A DNA stretch of 64,000 nt, taken from positions 1 through 64,000 of the forward strand of contig JACRIN010000020.1 of assembly GCA_016220085.1 (NCBI GenBank). The letters are read 5' to 3'. Below are positions 54,934 to 63,691 of the stretch, in pieces. Position numbers and translations under genes: made by a program. Source of the DNA: Planctomycetota bacterium (GTDB lineage: Bacteria > Planctomycetota > UBA1135 > GCA-002686595). Below the pieces are notes generated by a model. That model had not been told where the DNA came from, did no database searches, and saw only the letters and a program-made list of their open reading frames with translations. Position 1 is the stretch's first letter. Each line of letters opens with the position of its first letter.

Positions 54934-55995
54934 GTGACCACCATCGTCGAGCCCCAGAAGAACCCGCAGGTCGCCCCGCCGCGCGCCGAAGCGCCGCCGC
55001 GCGAGCTCGACGTCTCGATCATCGTTCCGATCGCGCTCCAGGACGCCGAAGTCGACGACGTCGTCAAGGCGCTCGGCGCCGAGCTCGACCGCGCCGGCAA
55101 GACGTGGGAGTGCATCCTGGTGTTCGACGCCGTCCGCGGACCCGCGTACCACGCGGCGCAAGCGCTCGCGGCGGCGCGCGGAGAGCAGATCAAGCTGATC
55201 AGCTTCAAGGCGCCGTTCGGCGAGTCGATGTGCTTGAGCGCCGGCGTCGAGCGCGCGCTCGGCCGCGTGATCCTGACCTCGCCGCCGTACGTGCAGGTCG
55301 ATCCGGTCGAGATCCGCGCGATGCTCGCGAAGATCGACGCGGGCGCGGACTTCGTCACGCCCTGGCGCAAGCCGCGCGTCGATCCGTGGCCCAACCGGAT
55401 GCAGTCCGCGTTCTTCAACTGGGTGATCCGCCAGATCATCCAGGCCGAGTTCCACGACCTGAATTGCTACTTGCGCGCGATTCGGCGCGAGGTGTTCGAC
55501 GACCTCGCCGTGTACGGCGACATGTACCGCTTCCTGCCGGTGATCGCTCACCGCAAGGGCTTCCACGTCGTCGAGGTGCCGGTGCGACACCTGCGCGAGT
55601 GGGGCAAGACCGGCATCTACGGCGTGGGCGTCTACGTGCGGCGCTTCCTCGACGTGCTCGGCGTGATGTTCCTCACGAAGTTCACGCACAAGCCGCTCCG
55701 GTTCTTCGGCTCGGTCGGCGCGCTGACGCTCGGCATCGGCGGCTTGATCATGACGGTGATCCTGTACCAACGCCTGTTCCTCGGAGCGGCGTTGTACGGT
55801 CGACCGATCTTCGTGATCGCGGTGCTCTTGCTGGTGCTCGGCATCCAGATCATCGGGTTCGGCTTGCTCGGCGAGATCATCATCTACACGCAAGCGCGCA
55901 ACCTGCGCGGCTACCGGATCGACCGCATCTACGACGATCGCGACGAGCCGCCTGCCGCGCCGCCCGAGCCCGCCGCGGCTCGCGGAGCGAAATGA
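54934..55995 (+). CDS. GT2-like protein without DxD motif
   Basis: 353 aa from GTG 54934, following the true GT2 by 4 bp. It aligns with that neighbour along the whole length: VSIIVPIALQDAEVDDVV, then the site where the neighbour reads LDADLQNDP reads SPPYVQVDP, then LNCYLRAIRREVF, WGKTGIYGVG for HGQSKYGIER, and two C-terminal membrane segments (about 245-265 and 285-310). The two DxD aspartates are gone, so it probably does not bind a metal-nucleotide sugar in the usual way. It may be a pseudo-enzyme partner or use a different donor. It overlaps the FemAB gene (ATGA). Confidence 0.75.
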   Translation: MTTIVEPQKNPQVAPPRAEAPPRELDVSIIVPIALQDAEVDDVVKALGAELDRAGKTWECILVFDAVRGPAYHAAQALAAARGEQIKLISFKAPFGESMCLSAGVERALGRVILTSPPYVQVDPVEIRAMLAKIDAGADFVTPWRKPRVDPWPNRMQSAFFNWVIRQIIQAEFHDLNCYLRAIRREVFDDLAVYGDMYRFLPVIAHRKGFHVVEVPVRHLREWGKTGIYGVGVYVRRFLDVLGVMFLTKFTHKPLRFFGSVGALTLGIGGLIMTVILYQRLFLGAALYGRPIFVIAVLLLVLGIQIIGFGLLGEIIIYTQARNLRGYRIDRIYDDRDEPPAAPPEPAAARGAK

Positions 55996-57095
55996 CTTCC
56001 GGGCTCGAGGCTTCACCCCGACCGGACGGAACGCCGATCACCAGCTCCCCGATGATCGCCCCCGCAGTGGAAATCCGCGCCCTTCTCCCCGCCGACGAAG
56101 CGTCCGTCGAAGCCTGGATCCGCGCCGCGCCCGGCGCGTCGTTCTTCCATCGCGTCGGCTGGCGTCGCGCGGTCGAGCGGGTGTTCGGACACGAGCTAGT
56201 CGACCTCGTCGCGTGGCGCGAAGGCCGCGTCGTCGGGATGCTGCCGCTCTCGCGGTCGCCGGGCTTGCGCGGCGCAAGCCTGATCTCGTCGCCGTATGCG
56301 GTCTACGGCGGACCGATCGGCGACTCGCGCGACATCGAGGTGCAGCTCGCGGCGGAAGCGAAGCGAATCGCCGAGACGACGCGCGTGCGCAGGCTCGAGC
56401 TGCGCTGCTTCGAAGATCCCGGCCTCGACCTCGTGCCGTCGGAGCTCTACGCGACGTTCATCCAGGACCTGCCCGACGATCCCGCCAAGGTGCTCGCGTC
56501 GATTCCGAAGAAGGCGCGCGCCGAGGCCCGCAAGGCGCGCGAGCGCCATCAACTGACGCTCTCCGACGGCCGGTGGTACGCGCCGGACCTCTACCGGCTC
56601 TTCCTGAACAACAAACGCAAGCTCGGCTCACCCGGCCTGCCGCGCGCGTGGTTCGAGGAGCTGCTCGCGCGCTTCGGCGACGAGTGCGTCGTGCACATGG
56701 TGCACAAGGACACGCAACCGTTGATGGCGGTGATGTCGTTCGTGTGGCGCGACACGCTGCTCGCGTACTACGCCGGCACCGCTGACGGCGCCGATCGCGA
56801 GTACAGCGCGTCGAACTTCATGTACATGGCGCTGCGCGAGTGGGCGGTCGAGCGCGGGCTCGCACGCTTCGATTTCGGCCGCAGTCGCAAGGACGCCGGC
56901 GCGTTCTCGTTCAAGGAGCACCAAGGCTTCGTGCCGCGCGACCTGCACTACCGCTATCACCTGGTCCGAGATCGCGAGCTGCCTTCGTTCACGCCGTCGA
57001 ATCCGAAGACCAAGGTGCTGCGCGACGCGTGGTCGAAGATGCCGGTGTGGGTGAACGCACGGCTCTCGAACGTGCTCGCGCGCTACTTGCCCTGA
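55992..57095 (+). CDS. FemAB-like GNAT protein (XrtA-associated type)
   Basis: 367 aa from ATG 55992, which overlaps the previous stop; a later ATG (24 residues in) also fits the conserved start. Residues 30-330 hold two GNAT-like halves: PGASFFHRVGWRRAVERVFG, LPLSRSPGLRGASLISSPY and YYAGTADGADREYSASNFMY, FDFGRSRKDAGAFSFKEHQ. This pattern matches the exosortase-associated FemAB family (TIGR03019). It probably attaches an aminoacyl or other acyl group to a glycan precursor. The last 13 bp overlap, tail to tail, the phosphatase gene on the other strand. Confidence 0.85.
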   Translation: MTSGLEASPRPDGTPITSSPMIAPAVEIRALLPADEASVEAWIRAAPGASFFHRVGWRRAVERVFGHELVDLVAWREGRVVGMLPLSRSPGLRGASLISSPYAVYGGPIGDSRDIEVQLAAEAKRIAETTRVRRLELRCFEDPGLDLVPSELYATFIQDLPDDPAKVLASIPKKARAEARKARERHQLTLSDGRWYAPDLYRLFLNNKRKLGSPGLPRAWFEELLARFGDECVVHMVHKDTQPLMAVMSFVWRDTLLAYYAGTADGADREYSASNFMYMALREWAVERGLARFDFGRSRKDAGAFSFKEHQGFVPRDLHYRYHLVRDRELPSFTPSNPKTKVLRDAWSKMPVWVNARLSNVLARYLP

Positions 57096-57691
57096 GAGTC
57101 GGCGCGCTCGGCGGCGAGGATCGCGCTCGCGGCCGCCGCCAGGTCCGCGACGTAGAGCTCGGGCCCTCCGCCTTCGGCCCGCGCTCGCTCCAGCTCGCGT
57201 GCGCCCTTGCCGGTGGCGACCAACACCGTGCGCGCCCCGACCGCACGCGCGGCCGCGAGATCGCGCAGCGCGTCGCCGACGAGCCACGAGCGTTGGAGGT
57301 CGAGCCCGAGGCGTCGTGCGGCGTCGTGCAGCATCCCCGGCTGCGGCTTGCGGCACGCACACGCGCGCCGGTAGGGAGGCAGACCCTCGCGATCGTGGTG
57401 CGGACACGCGACGAAGAGGTCGATCCGCGCGCCGCCGAGCGCGAGCTCGTCCGCGATCGCTCGATGCACGCGCGCGAGGCGTTCGTGGTCGAGCCAGCCT
57501 TGCGCGATCGCGCTTTGATTGGTGACGACGACCAACGCGAAGCCGGCCGCGGACAGCGAGGCGAGAGCGCGCGCGGCGTCGGGGGCGAGTTCGAGCTGCT
57601 CCGGAGAAGCCAGCGCGCCCTCGATCTCGCGATTCAACGTGCCGTCGCGGTCGACGAACACCGCGCGGCGTGCGCCGAACTCCGCGCTCAC
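57083..57691 (-). CDS. gmhB: D-glycero-D-manno-heptose 1,7-bisphosphate phosphatase-like HAD enzyme
   Basis: 202 aa from GTG 57689-57691, which overlaps the preceding gene's TGA (GTGA). HAD motifs in order: AVFVDRDGTLN (nucleophile and acid Asp), VVVTNQSAIAQG, KPQPGML (Lys) and LVGDALRDLAAA. CPHH and CACRKP form the CxH...CxC zinc loop typical of GmhB. It removes a phosphate from heptose-1,7-bisphosphate or a similar sugar. Other heptose genes are absent here, so another sugar phosphate may be the substrate. Its last 13 bp overlap the FemAB end. Confidence 0.82.
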   Translation of the reverse strand: MSAEFGARRAVFVDRDGTLNREIEGALASPEQLELAPDAARALASLSAAGFALVVVTNQSAIAQGWLDHERLARVHRAIADELALGGARIDLFVACPHHDREGLPPYRRACACRKPQPGMLHDAARRLGLDLQRSWLVGDALRDLAAARAVGARTVLVATGKGARELERARAEGGGPELYVADLAAAASAILAAERADSQGK

Positions 57692-58086
57692 CCTTGCTCG
57701 GCGCGGCGCAGGCGCACGAAGATCCGGCCGGGGCTGCTGCCGCGATCGACCTTCACCGGAGCCAGGCCGTCGACGTAGTTGAGCCAGAGCGGGAAGCGCC
57801 AAACCTGCCAGTTGAGGAACATTTCGCTCCACAAGATGACGTACACGCGTCCGCCGGCGGTCACCAGGCGATCGACCGGCTGATAGCCTTCGAGCTCGAA
57901 CTTCAGTTGGTGATCGTCGCGATCGATGTCGAGCACGCACGGCGTCAAGTAGCCCGAGTCGCGGCCGTCGACCGACACGCGCGCGCCCGGCGGGCTCGTC
58001 GAGAGCGCGACGCCCGGGCGTTGGACGATCTGGCACGACGCGAGCAGCGCGAGGACGAGCGCCGGAACGATGGAGCGTGAGGACAT
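57688..58086 (-). CDS. PEGA-domain lipoprotein
   Basis: 132 aa from ATG 58084-58086. The signal peptide ends in a lipobox (LALLASC, Cys 18). Residues 25-75 form a PEGA domain (VALSTSPPGARVSVDGRDSG, then FELEGYQPVDRL), a beta-sandwich seen in surface-layer and signalling proteins. The C-terminal 55 residues are aromatic-rich (EMFLNWQVWRFPLWLNYVDG) and end basic. It is co-translated with the gmhB-like gene. Exact role unknown. A TATGCT box lies 22-30 bp upstream. Confidence 0.75.
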   Translation of the reverse strand: MSSRSIVPALVLALLASCQIVQRPGVALSTSPPGARVSVDGRDSGYLTPCVLDIDRDDHQLKFELEGYQPVDRLVTAGGRVYVILWSEMFLNWQVWRFPLWLNYVDGLAPVKVDRGSSPGRIFVRLRRAEQG

Positions 58087-58114
58087 GCGAGGTGAGGAGA
58101 AGTCGGGCCCGACG

Positions 58115-58120
58115 AGCATA
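58115..58120 (-). promoter_or_regulatory. Candidate -10 box for the PEGA lipoprotein/phosphatase pair
   Basis: TATGCT on the - strand, 28 bp before the ATG at 58086, sits inside the short palindrome CGAGC-ATA-GCTCG. No good -35 is seen. A repressor could use the palindrome. Confidence 0.25.
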
Positions 58121-58177
58121 GCTCGGCCGATCTCCAGTTGCCTTCGTCGACCGGCTTTGGAACGCTCCTGAAGCCCG

Positions 58178-59605
58178 ATGTCCCACCCCTCCCAAGCCCG
58201 CGCGCCGGGCGGCCCCCCGCTCGGACTGGTGATCTTGCTGGTCGCCTTCGCGGCCTTGCGCTTCTTCCGACTCGGGGAGTGGGGGCTCTGGATCGACGAA
58301 GCGTTCACCCTGACCGACCTGCGCGCCGCGGCGGCCGGACGCGAGCCGTGGCCCGACAATCCGCTCGGATACCGCCTGGTCGCCGAGTGGCTCGACCTGG
58401 TCGGCGTGCAGACCGAGCTCGCGTTGCGCGTCGTGCCCGCCGTCTTCGGCGCGGCGCTGCTGCCGCTCGCCTACTGGGCATTCCGACCGTTCGCGGGCGC
58501 CCGCAACGCGGCGATCGCGGCGGTGCTGCTCGGCGCGAACACGTGGACGCTCTATTGGGCGCAGAACGCGCGCTTCTATTCGATCGCGCAGACGCTCGGC
58601 GTCGTCGGAGTCGGGTTCCTCGCGCGCGCTCTCTTCCAGAGCGGCACGTGGCGAGCTTACGTCTTGCTCGCGTTCGCCCTCGCGGCCTTCGGCGCGGCGA
58701 CGCTCGCCCACCCCTCGGCGTTGCTGTTCGCCGGCGCGGCGTGCGCGGCGCCGGTCGTGCTGTGGCTCGCCCGCGTGCGACCGGACGGCGCGTTCGGGCG
58801 CGTGACGCTGACGCTGGTCGGCCTCGCGATCGCGTGCTCGGCTCTTGCGATGCCGTGGGCGCAAGAGCTCTGGACGCGCTATCAGGAGAGCAAGTCGGGC
58901 CCGAGCCCGTTGCACTTCGTGCTGACCACCGGTTACCACGTCACGCCGTGGCTCGCTGCCGCCGCGGCCGGCGGCGTGTTCGTCGCGCTGCGCAAACGCG
59001 AGCCGTTCCGAGCGTGGGTGGCGGCCGCGCTCGTCGCGACGATCGCCGCGGCGCTGTTGCTCTCGCTGCAAGCGCGCGTGTCGGCGCAGTACGTGTTCGT
59101 CGCGCTGCCTGCGGTCGCGCTGCTCGCTGCGTATGGGCTCGAAGCGCTCGGCGAGCACAAGGCCGCATTCGCCCGCGCCGCGTTGACCTTGATGCTCTGC
59201 GCGTCGGCCGTGGATCAAGCGCACTACTTCTTCGCTCGCAACGGCGATCGCGAGCGTTGGCGCGAGGCGTACCAGTTCGTCTGGAACTCGCGCGGCGCGG
59301 GCGATCTGATCGTCGGCATGGCGGGTCCGGTCGGCGAGTACTACCTGGCGCCGGACTCGACGTCGTTCCGCCAACCGCTCGCGCTGGTGCCGCTGACGAC
59401 GCACAACGCGTACGTGACGATGCAGTGGGCGCGACGTCAGCGCCGCGTGTGGTACGTCGTCCTGGACGAGTGGCTCGAGGAGTGGCCGCGCGATCAGCGC
59501 GACGCGCTCGTGCGCTACCTCGATGACGGCGGACGGATGCTCGCCGAGTTCCCCGTGCGCCACCCGATCCGCGACCTGACGGTGCGGGTCTGGCTGGTCG
59601 AGTGA
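58178..59605 (+). CDS. GT39/ArnT-like membrane glycosyltransferase
   Basis: 475 aa with about ten membrane segments in the first 340 residues. The first outside loop has RLGEWGLWIDEAFTLTDL, with the Asp-Glu pair expected for the catalytic site of GT-C enzymes such as PMT/ArnT. WTLYWAQNARFYSIAQT is another conserved block. The C-terminal soluble part (about 345-475) is unrecognised. GT-C enzymes use polyprenyl-phosphate sugars outside the inner membrane, so it could use the product of the GT2 at 53982. Substrate unknown. Single gene, divergent from the PEGA lipoprotein. Confidence 0.78.
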   Translation: MSHPSQARAPGGPPLGLVILLVAFAALRFFRLGEWGLWIDEAFTLTDLRAAAAGREPWPDNPLGYRLVAEWLDLVGVQTELALRVVPAVFGAALLPLAYWAFRPFAGARNAAIAAVLLGANTWTLYWAQNARFYSIAQTLGVVGVGFLARALFQSGTWRAYVLLAFALAAFGAATLAHPSALLFAGAACAAPVVLWLARVRPDGAFGRVTLTLVGLAIACSALAMPWAQELWTRYQESKSGPSPLHFVLTTGYHVTPWLAAAAAGGVFVALRKREPFRAWVAAALVATIAAALLLSLQARVSAQYVFVALPAVALLAAYGLEALGEHKAAFARAALTLMLCASAVDQAHYFFARNGDRERWREAYQFVWNSRGAGDLIVGMAGPVGEYYLAPDSTSFRQPLALVPLTTHNAYVTMQWARRQRRVWYVVLDEWLEEWPRDQRDALVRYLDDGGRMLAEFPVRHPIRDLTVRVWLVE

Positions 59606-59626
59606 GCGGCGGAGCGCGGAAGAGCT

Positions 59627-60190
59627 CTACGCGCGGCCGAGGAACTCGCCGTCCTCGCACCGCACCTTGATCTGCTCGCCCATCTGGATGTGGATCGGGA
59701 CCTTGACCTTGAGGCCGGTCTCGAGCACCACTTCCTTCTTCACGTTCGTCGCGGTGTTGCCCTTCACGGCGTGCTCGGCTTCGGTGACCTTGAGCACGAC
59801 AGCCGCGGGGAGCTCGAGCCCGATCGCGCGCCCCTCGTGGAAGGTCGCCAGCACGACGGTGTTCTCCTTGACGAAGCCCATCTTGTCCTCGACGAGCTCG
59901 GCCGGCATGTTGAACTGCTCGAAGGACTCCTGGTCCATGAACACGTACTCGCCGCTCGCTTCGCGGTAGAGGTACTCGCAGTTCTTGCGTTCGAGGTGCG
60001 CGACCTCGAGGACATCGCTGGATCCGAGGCGCTGCTGACTGGTCGCTCCGCTGCGCAAGTCGCGGGTCTTGATGTGGATGATCGCGCGCAGGTTGCCGGG
60101 CGTGTGGTGGGAGTACTCGGTGATCAGGAGCAGCTTTTGGCCGTCCTGGAGGACCATGCCCTTGCGGAGTTCGGTGGCTCGGACGCCCAT
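59627..60190 (-). CDS. efp: Translation elongation factor P
   Basis: 187 aa, the normal EF-P length with its three domains: N-terminal KOW-like (MGVRATELRKGMVL), middle OB (about 67-128), and C-terminal OB (TGLKVKVPIHIQMGEQIKV). EF-P relieves ribosome stalling at polyproline stretches. The tip of the first domain, normally PGK or PGR with a modified Lys/Arg, reads TPGNLRA, so Asn 33 stands at the modification site. Modification by EpmA, EarP or YmfI-type enzymes at that residue is therefore impossible. Single gene between the GT39 and rpoN. Confidence 0.93.
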   Translation of the reverse strand: MGVRATELRKGMVLQDGQKLLLITEYSHHTPGNLRAIIHIKTRDLRSGATSQQRLGSSDVLEVAHLERKNCEYLYREASGEYVFMDQESFEQFNMPAELVEDKMGFVKENTVVLATFHEGRAIGLELPAAVVLKVTEAEHAVKGNTATNVKKEVVLETGLKVKVPIHIQMGEQIKVRCEDGEFLGRA

Positions 60191-60399
60191 GTGCGAAGCG
60201 GTACGGAAAGGGGTGGGGAGGACGCGATCGTGGAGCGAAGGGCGAAGATCCTAACACCGCCGCCTCACGGATGCGCGTCCACACGGGCCATGCGCGTTCG
60301 CGGCGCGCGGGTCGAGCCGCCGACCGCTTGCAATTCCGTTGAAGAAGTCACCGACCCGGCTCGCGCGCGTGCCTCGCCCCGCGACTTGTCGACCGGCGG

Positions 60400-61821
60400 C
60401 TAGAACCGGCGGCGTTGGCTCGAAGAGGGGATCGACAGCGCCTTGCGGTATTTGGTGACCGTGCGGCGCGCGATGTGGATCCGATCGCGCTCTTCGAGGC
60501 GGGCGGCGAGCTGGTCGTCGGAGAGCGGGGAGTCCGGATCCTCTTGGGAGACGAGCTCGGCGATGCGCTGCTTGATCGCAGCTTGGCTCTCGACCTCGCC
60601 GTCCTCGTTCGCCGTGCCGCCGGTGAAGAAGAACTTCAGGGGGAAGATCCCGCGCGGCGTCTCGGCGTACTTGCCGGAGACGGCTCGGCTGACCGTCGAG
60701 ATGTGAACCTTGACCACGTCGGCGACTTCCTGCATGCGCAGCGGCTTCAACGCCTTGATGCCCTTGTCGAGGAAGTCGTGCTGGCGGACGAAGATCGCGT
60801 CGGCGATGCGCTGGAGCGTGCTGTGGCGTTGCTGCACCGCGTCGATGAACCAGCGCGCGGCTTCGACGCGCTTCTTGACCCACTCCTGCACGCCGTCGCC
60901 CTTCTTCGCTTGGCGCAGCAGCTGGCGGTACATCGGGTTCAGCGTGATCTCTCGTACGCGCGCGCGGTTCAGGCGGACCTCGTAGCGGCCGTCGATCTCC
61001 TCGACGGTGACGTCGGGGAGGATCACCTCGGTCCGCGCTTCGCCGTACTGCGCGCCGGGCGCGGGCTCGAGCGTGCGGATCGTCTCGATCGCGTGCTTGA
61101 CGTCCTCGATGCTGCGGCCGGTCGCCTTCGCGATCCGCGGCAGGCGGTTGGTCGTGATGTCCTCGAGGTGGTCGACCACCAGCGTGCGCACCAACGGCGT
61201 GTCGATGCCGCTCGCGTCCAGCTGGAGCAAGAGGCACTCGCGCAGATCGCGCGCGCCGAGCGCGGGGTGGATCGCCTCTCGGAACGCGGCGAGCACCGCC
61301 TCGAGTTCCTCGGGCGTCGCGTTCTCGACGCCGCAGTCGCGGGCGAGATCCTCGCGCGGCTGGGGCAGGTAGCCCTTCTCGTCGAGCGACCAGATCAGGT
61401 ACTCGGCGATCTTGCGGCCGCGCTCGTCGAGTTCGAGGAACGCGAGCTCGTCCATCAGCGCCTCGGACAAGCTCTTCGGCTTCTCCGGCGTGTTCTGCAT
61501 CGCCTCGAGCTTGCGCTCGCCGTCCTCGTCGTACGCGCCCTGGGAGCGCGAAGGCGGGCCGATCTCGCGGTCATTGGTGCGGCGCTCGAGCACCTCGAGC
61601 AACGCCTCGACCCGACCGGCTTCCGCCGCGGTGCGTTCCTCGGGTTCGGGGTCCGGCTCGGGCTCGGCGAGTTCGAGGAACGGGTTCTCGGTGAGCTCCT
61701 GCTCGATCCGCTCCTCGAGGTCGATCGCCGGCAGCTGCAGGATCTGCATTGCCTGGATCATCTGCGGCGACTGGACGAGTCGCTGCTCCATGCGGGCGGA
61801 TTGATGCAGTCCGAGTCTCAT
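60400..61821 (-). CDS. rpoN: RNA polymerase sigma-54 factor
   Basis: 473 aa from ATG 61819-61821. Region I is Gln/Leu-rich (LGLHQSARMEQRLVQSPQMI, IQAMQILQLPAIDLEERI). An acidic region II follows (about 45-100), then the core-binding part, HTH and the RpoN box ARRTVTKYR near residue 455. The enzyme binds -24/-12 promoters and needs an AAA+ activator such as the PrsR-like protein at 52337. A strong TATACT -10 lies 35 bp upstream, so rpoN itself is probably transcribed by the housekeeping sigma factor. Confidence 0.95.
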   Translation of the reverse strand: MRLGLHQSARMEQRLVQSPQMIQAMQILQLPAIDLEERIEQELTENPFLELAEPEPDPEPEERTAAEAGRVEALLEVLERRTNDREIGPPSRSQGAYDEDGERKLEAMQNTPEKPKSLSEALMDELAFLELDERGRKIAEYLIWSLDEKGYLPQPREDLARDCGVENATPEELEAVLAAFREAIHPALGARDLRECLLLQLDASGIDTPLVRTLVVDHLEDITTNRLPRIAKATGRSIEDVKHAIETIRTLEPAPGAQYGEARTEVILPDVTVEEIDGRYEVRLNRARVREITLNPMYRQLLRQAKKGDGVQEWVKKRVEAARWFIDAVQQRHSTLQRIADAIFVRQHDFLDKGIKALKPLRMQEVADVVKVHISTVSRAVSGKYAETPRGIFPLKFFFTGGTANEDGEVESQAAIKQRIAELVSQEDPDSPLSDDQLAARLEERDRIHIARRTVTKYRKALSIPSSSQRRRF

Positions 61822-61855
61822 GCTGTGGTGGGGCCGGCGGGCGATCCGGTCACGA

Positions 61856-61861
61856 AGTATA
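61856..61861 (-). promoter_or_regulatory. Predicted -10 box of rpoN
   Basis: TATACT on the - strand (5 of 6 consensus), 35 bp before the ATG at 61821. No good -35 is seen at 16-18 bp, where CAACTT is the nearest. Confidence 0.45.
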
Positions 61862-61910
61862 GAGCCTCGTGGCGCGAAAGTTGGAGCGTCGCAATCGCCA
61901 ATCCCAAGGG

Positions 61911-61929
61911 TCCGGACGTTCTGTCCGGA
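61911..61929. promoter_or_regulatory. Inverted repeat upstream of rpoN
   Basis: TCCGGAC (61911-61917) and GTCCGGA (61923-61929) with a 5-bp gap, about 50 bp upstream of the rpoN -10 box. Perfect 7-bp arms. It could be an operator or part of a terminator for the gene at 62003. Confidence 0.35.
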
Positions 61930-61981
61930 TCGGACCGCGCAGCGCGCGCGAGAAGGGGTGACGGCCGCGCGCGCTTGTTCG

Positions 61982-61989
61982 AAAAAAAA
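61982..61989 (-). terminator. T8 run after the secreted hypothetical gene
   Basis: On the - strand eight T follow the stop at 62003 by 13 bases. Just upstream, CTCGTG and CGCGAG can form a weak stem (one G-T pair). Eight A/T in a row is rare in this DNA, which supports a terminator for the upstream gene; the hairpin is poor. Confidence 0.3.
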
Positions 61990-62002
61990 CTTGGAGCTCG
62001 CG

Positions 62003-63691
62003 TCAGCGCTGCACGAGTTCGATCGTCAGCCCCTGCAGCGCACCTTCGCTGGGGAAGAGCTCGACGCGCGGATGCGCTCGATCGATCGAGCCCCGTTCGG
62101 TTCGGAAGCCGCGGGTGACGAGCTGCATCCGACCGAGCCGAGCCTCCTCGCGCGAGAGCTGCGCGGTGACCTGGCTCGACGCCGACCAGCCGGCGAGCTC
62201 GAGCCGCTCGCCGATCCAACGGCCCTGGACCCAACCGCCGTCGATCACGCGCTCGACGCTCGGGGTCGGCATCCAGGTCTCGGTCGCGATCTGGATGGAG
62301 TAGCCGTTCATCACCGTCCGCTCGTTGGCGACCAGCAACCGTACCGTTGCGCCAGAGACCGCGGGGACGAGCGCACGCAGCTTGCCGTGCTTCAGCACGA
62401 GCTCGGCCTCTCTCTCGCGGTCCTTCGAGGCCGCCTGGATCAGCGCCTCGAGCTCGACGGTCGCTTGCGCCTCGGAGCGGGGGACGCAGAGGAAACCGGG
62501 CGCCCACAGCACCGAAGCGACCGAACGCGCGGCGCCGCGCGCGCGGGCCTCTTCGAACACCTGGGCGAGCGTCGACGCGGTGAGGGGCTCGAGCACGCCG
62601 GCGGTGGACGCTTCGTCGGCGCCGACTTCGTCGAGGCCCGCGCCGGGCACGACCGGCGGGAGCGCGAAATCGGGCGCTTCGAGCCACGCGGTGTCGAAGG
62701 CGCGCCATGGACCCTCGGTCGGGTCGACGGTAGTGCGCGCCTCGATCCAGAGGGTGCACTGTTCTTGCGCGAAAGGCGCGCCATCGAGCGCGACCGCGAG
62801 CACGCCGCCGCTCGCGACGCTGCCGCCGAACGCGACCTGCACCGCATGGACGCTGGGTTGCTGGATCACGCCGAGGTCGGGGGTGCCCGCGTCGAACACC
62901 GTCATCGCGCCGGGCTCGGCGAGGTCGAGCCAGCCGTTGAGCCGCACGCGCGTGCCGCCGTCGGCGCGCGCGGCGTAGAGGTGCAGGGTGCGACCGGAGA
63001 GCGCGCGGACGAGCTTCGGCTCGGCGACCCCGCTCGACGACGCGACTTCGCCCGCCCACGCTCCGAGGAAACCCGCGGACTCGCGCGAGCCGAACACCGC
63101 CACCTCGCCCGACACCACGCGGCGTTCGCCCCACGGCGCGTTCGCGCGCGTCGCGGTCTCGAACTCCGGCCGCGCGGGGTGCGTCGTCGTCGCGAGCGAC
63201 GGCGTCAACCAGACGCGGAGCTCGACCTGGAGCGCCTGCGACGCGCGCTCGAGATCGGCGAGCCGAGCACCCGCCTCCGAAAGCGCGATCGGCGAACCGC
63301 GCACCAAGAGCGGCGGTCCGCCGGAGAGCACGCGCAGATCCGACTGCGTGCGCCGCGACTCCTCTTGGAGCCAATCGATCACGCTGCGCAGCGGCACGGT
63401 CGGCCGCGGAGCGGGGGATTCGCGCTCCAGCGTGTCGCCGGGCAGCAGCAAGTGGTGGCCGCGCACCAACCGAGCAAGGTAGGGCGCCGGAGGAGCCTCG
63501 ACGCAGATCCCTGGAACTTGGAGAGCCGTCCAGCCGGTGCGTTCACCCGACTGGGATGCGACCGCCGGGGCAGACTGGGCGGTCTGCACGGCCGAGCCAG
63601 CCGGGCCCGGCGCGGCGGACGTGGTCGGCGCGGCCGGCGTGATGAGCGCGATGGGCGCGGCGATACCGAGCAACAGAGCGATCGCGATCAA
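62003..63691 (-). CDS. Secreted protein of unknown function
   Basis: 562 aa from TTG 63689-63691, which begins a signal peptide (HLIAIALLLGIAAPIALI preceded by a GGAGG box 7 bp upstream). Longer in-frame starts add a basic leader. An Ala/Pro/Ser-rich stretch (about 20-55) follows, then mixed alpha/beta segments with no motif I recognise: DWLQEESRRTQSDLRVLSGG, VWLTPSLATTTHPARPEFE, TLWIEARTTVDPTEGPW. One segment (SVIDWLQEESRRTQSDLRV) resembles short secretin/TonB N-terminal (STN) modules, weakly. Probably periplasmic. It is next to rpoN, ending 181 bp upstream of it. Confidence 0.5.
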   Translation of the reverse strand: MIAIALLLGIAAPIALITPAAPTTSAAPGPAGSAVQTAQSAPAVASQSGERTGWTALQVPGICVEAPPAPYLARLVRGHHLLLPGDTLERESPAPRPTVPLRSVIDWLQEESRRTQSDLRVLSGGPPLLVRGSPIALSEAGARLADLERASQALQVELRVWLTPSLATTTHPARPEFETATRANAPWGERRVVSGEVAVFGSRESAGFLGAWAGEVASSSGVAEPKLVRALSGRTLHLYAARADGGTRVRLNGWLDLAEPGAMTVFDAGTPDLGVIQQPSVHAVQVAFGGSVASGGVLAVALDGAPFAQEQCTLWIEARTTVDPTEGPWRAFDTAWLEAPDFALPPVVPGAGLDEVGADEASTAGVLEPLTASTLAQVFEEARARGAARSVASVLWAPGFLCVPRSEAQATVELEALIQAASKDREREAELVLKHGKLRALVPAVSGATVRLLVANERTVMNGYSIQIATETWMPTPSVERVIDGGWVQGRWIGERLELAGWSASSQVTAQLSREEARLGRMQLVTRGFRTERGSIDRAHPRVELFPSEGALQGLTIELVQR

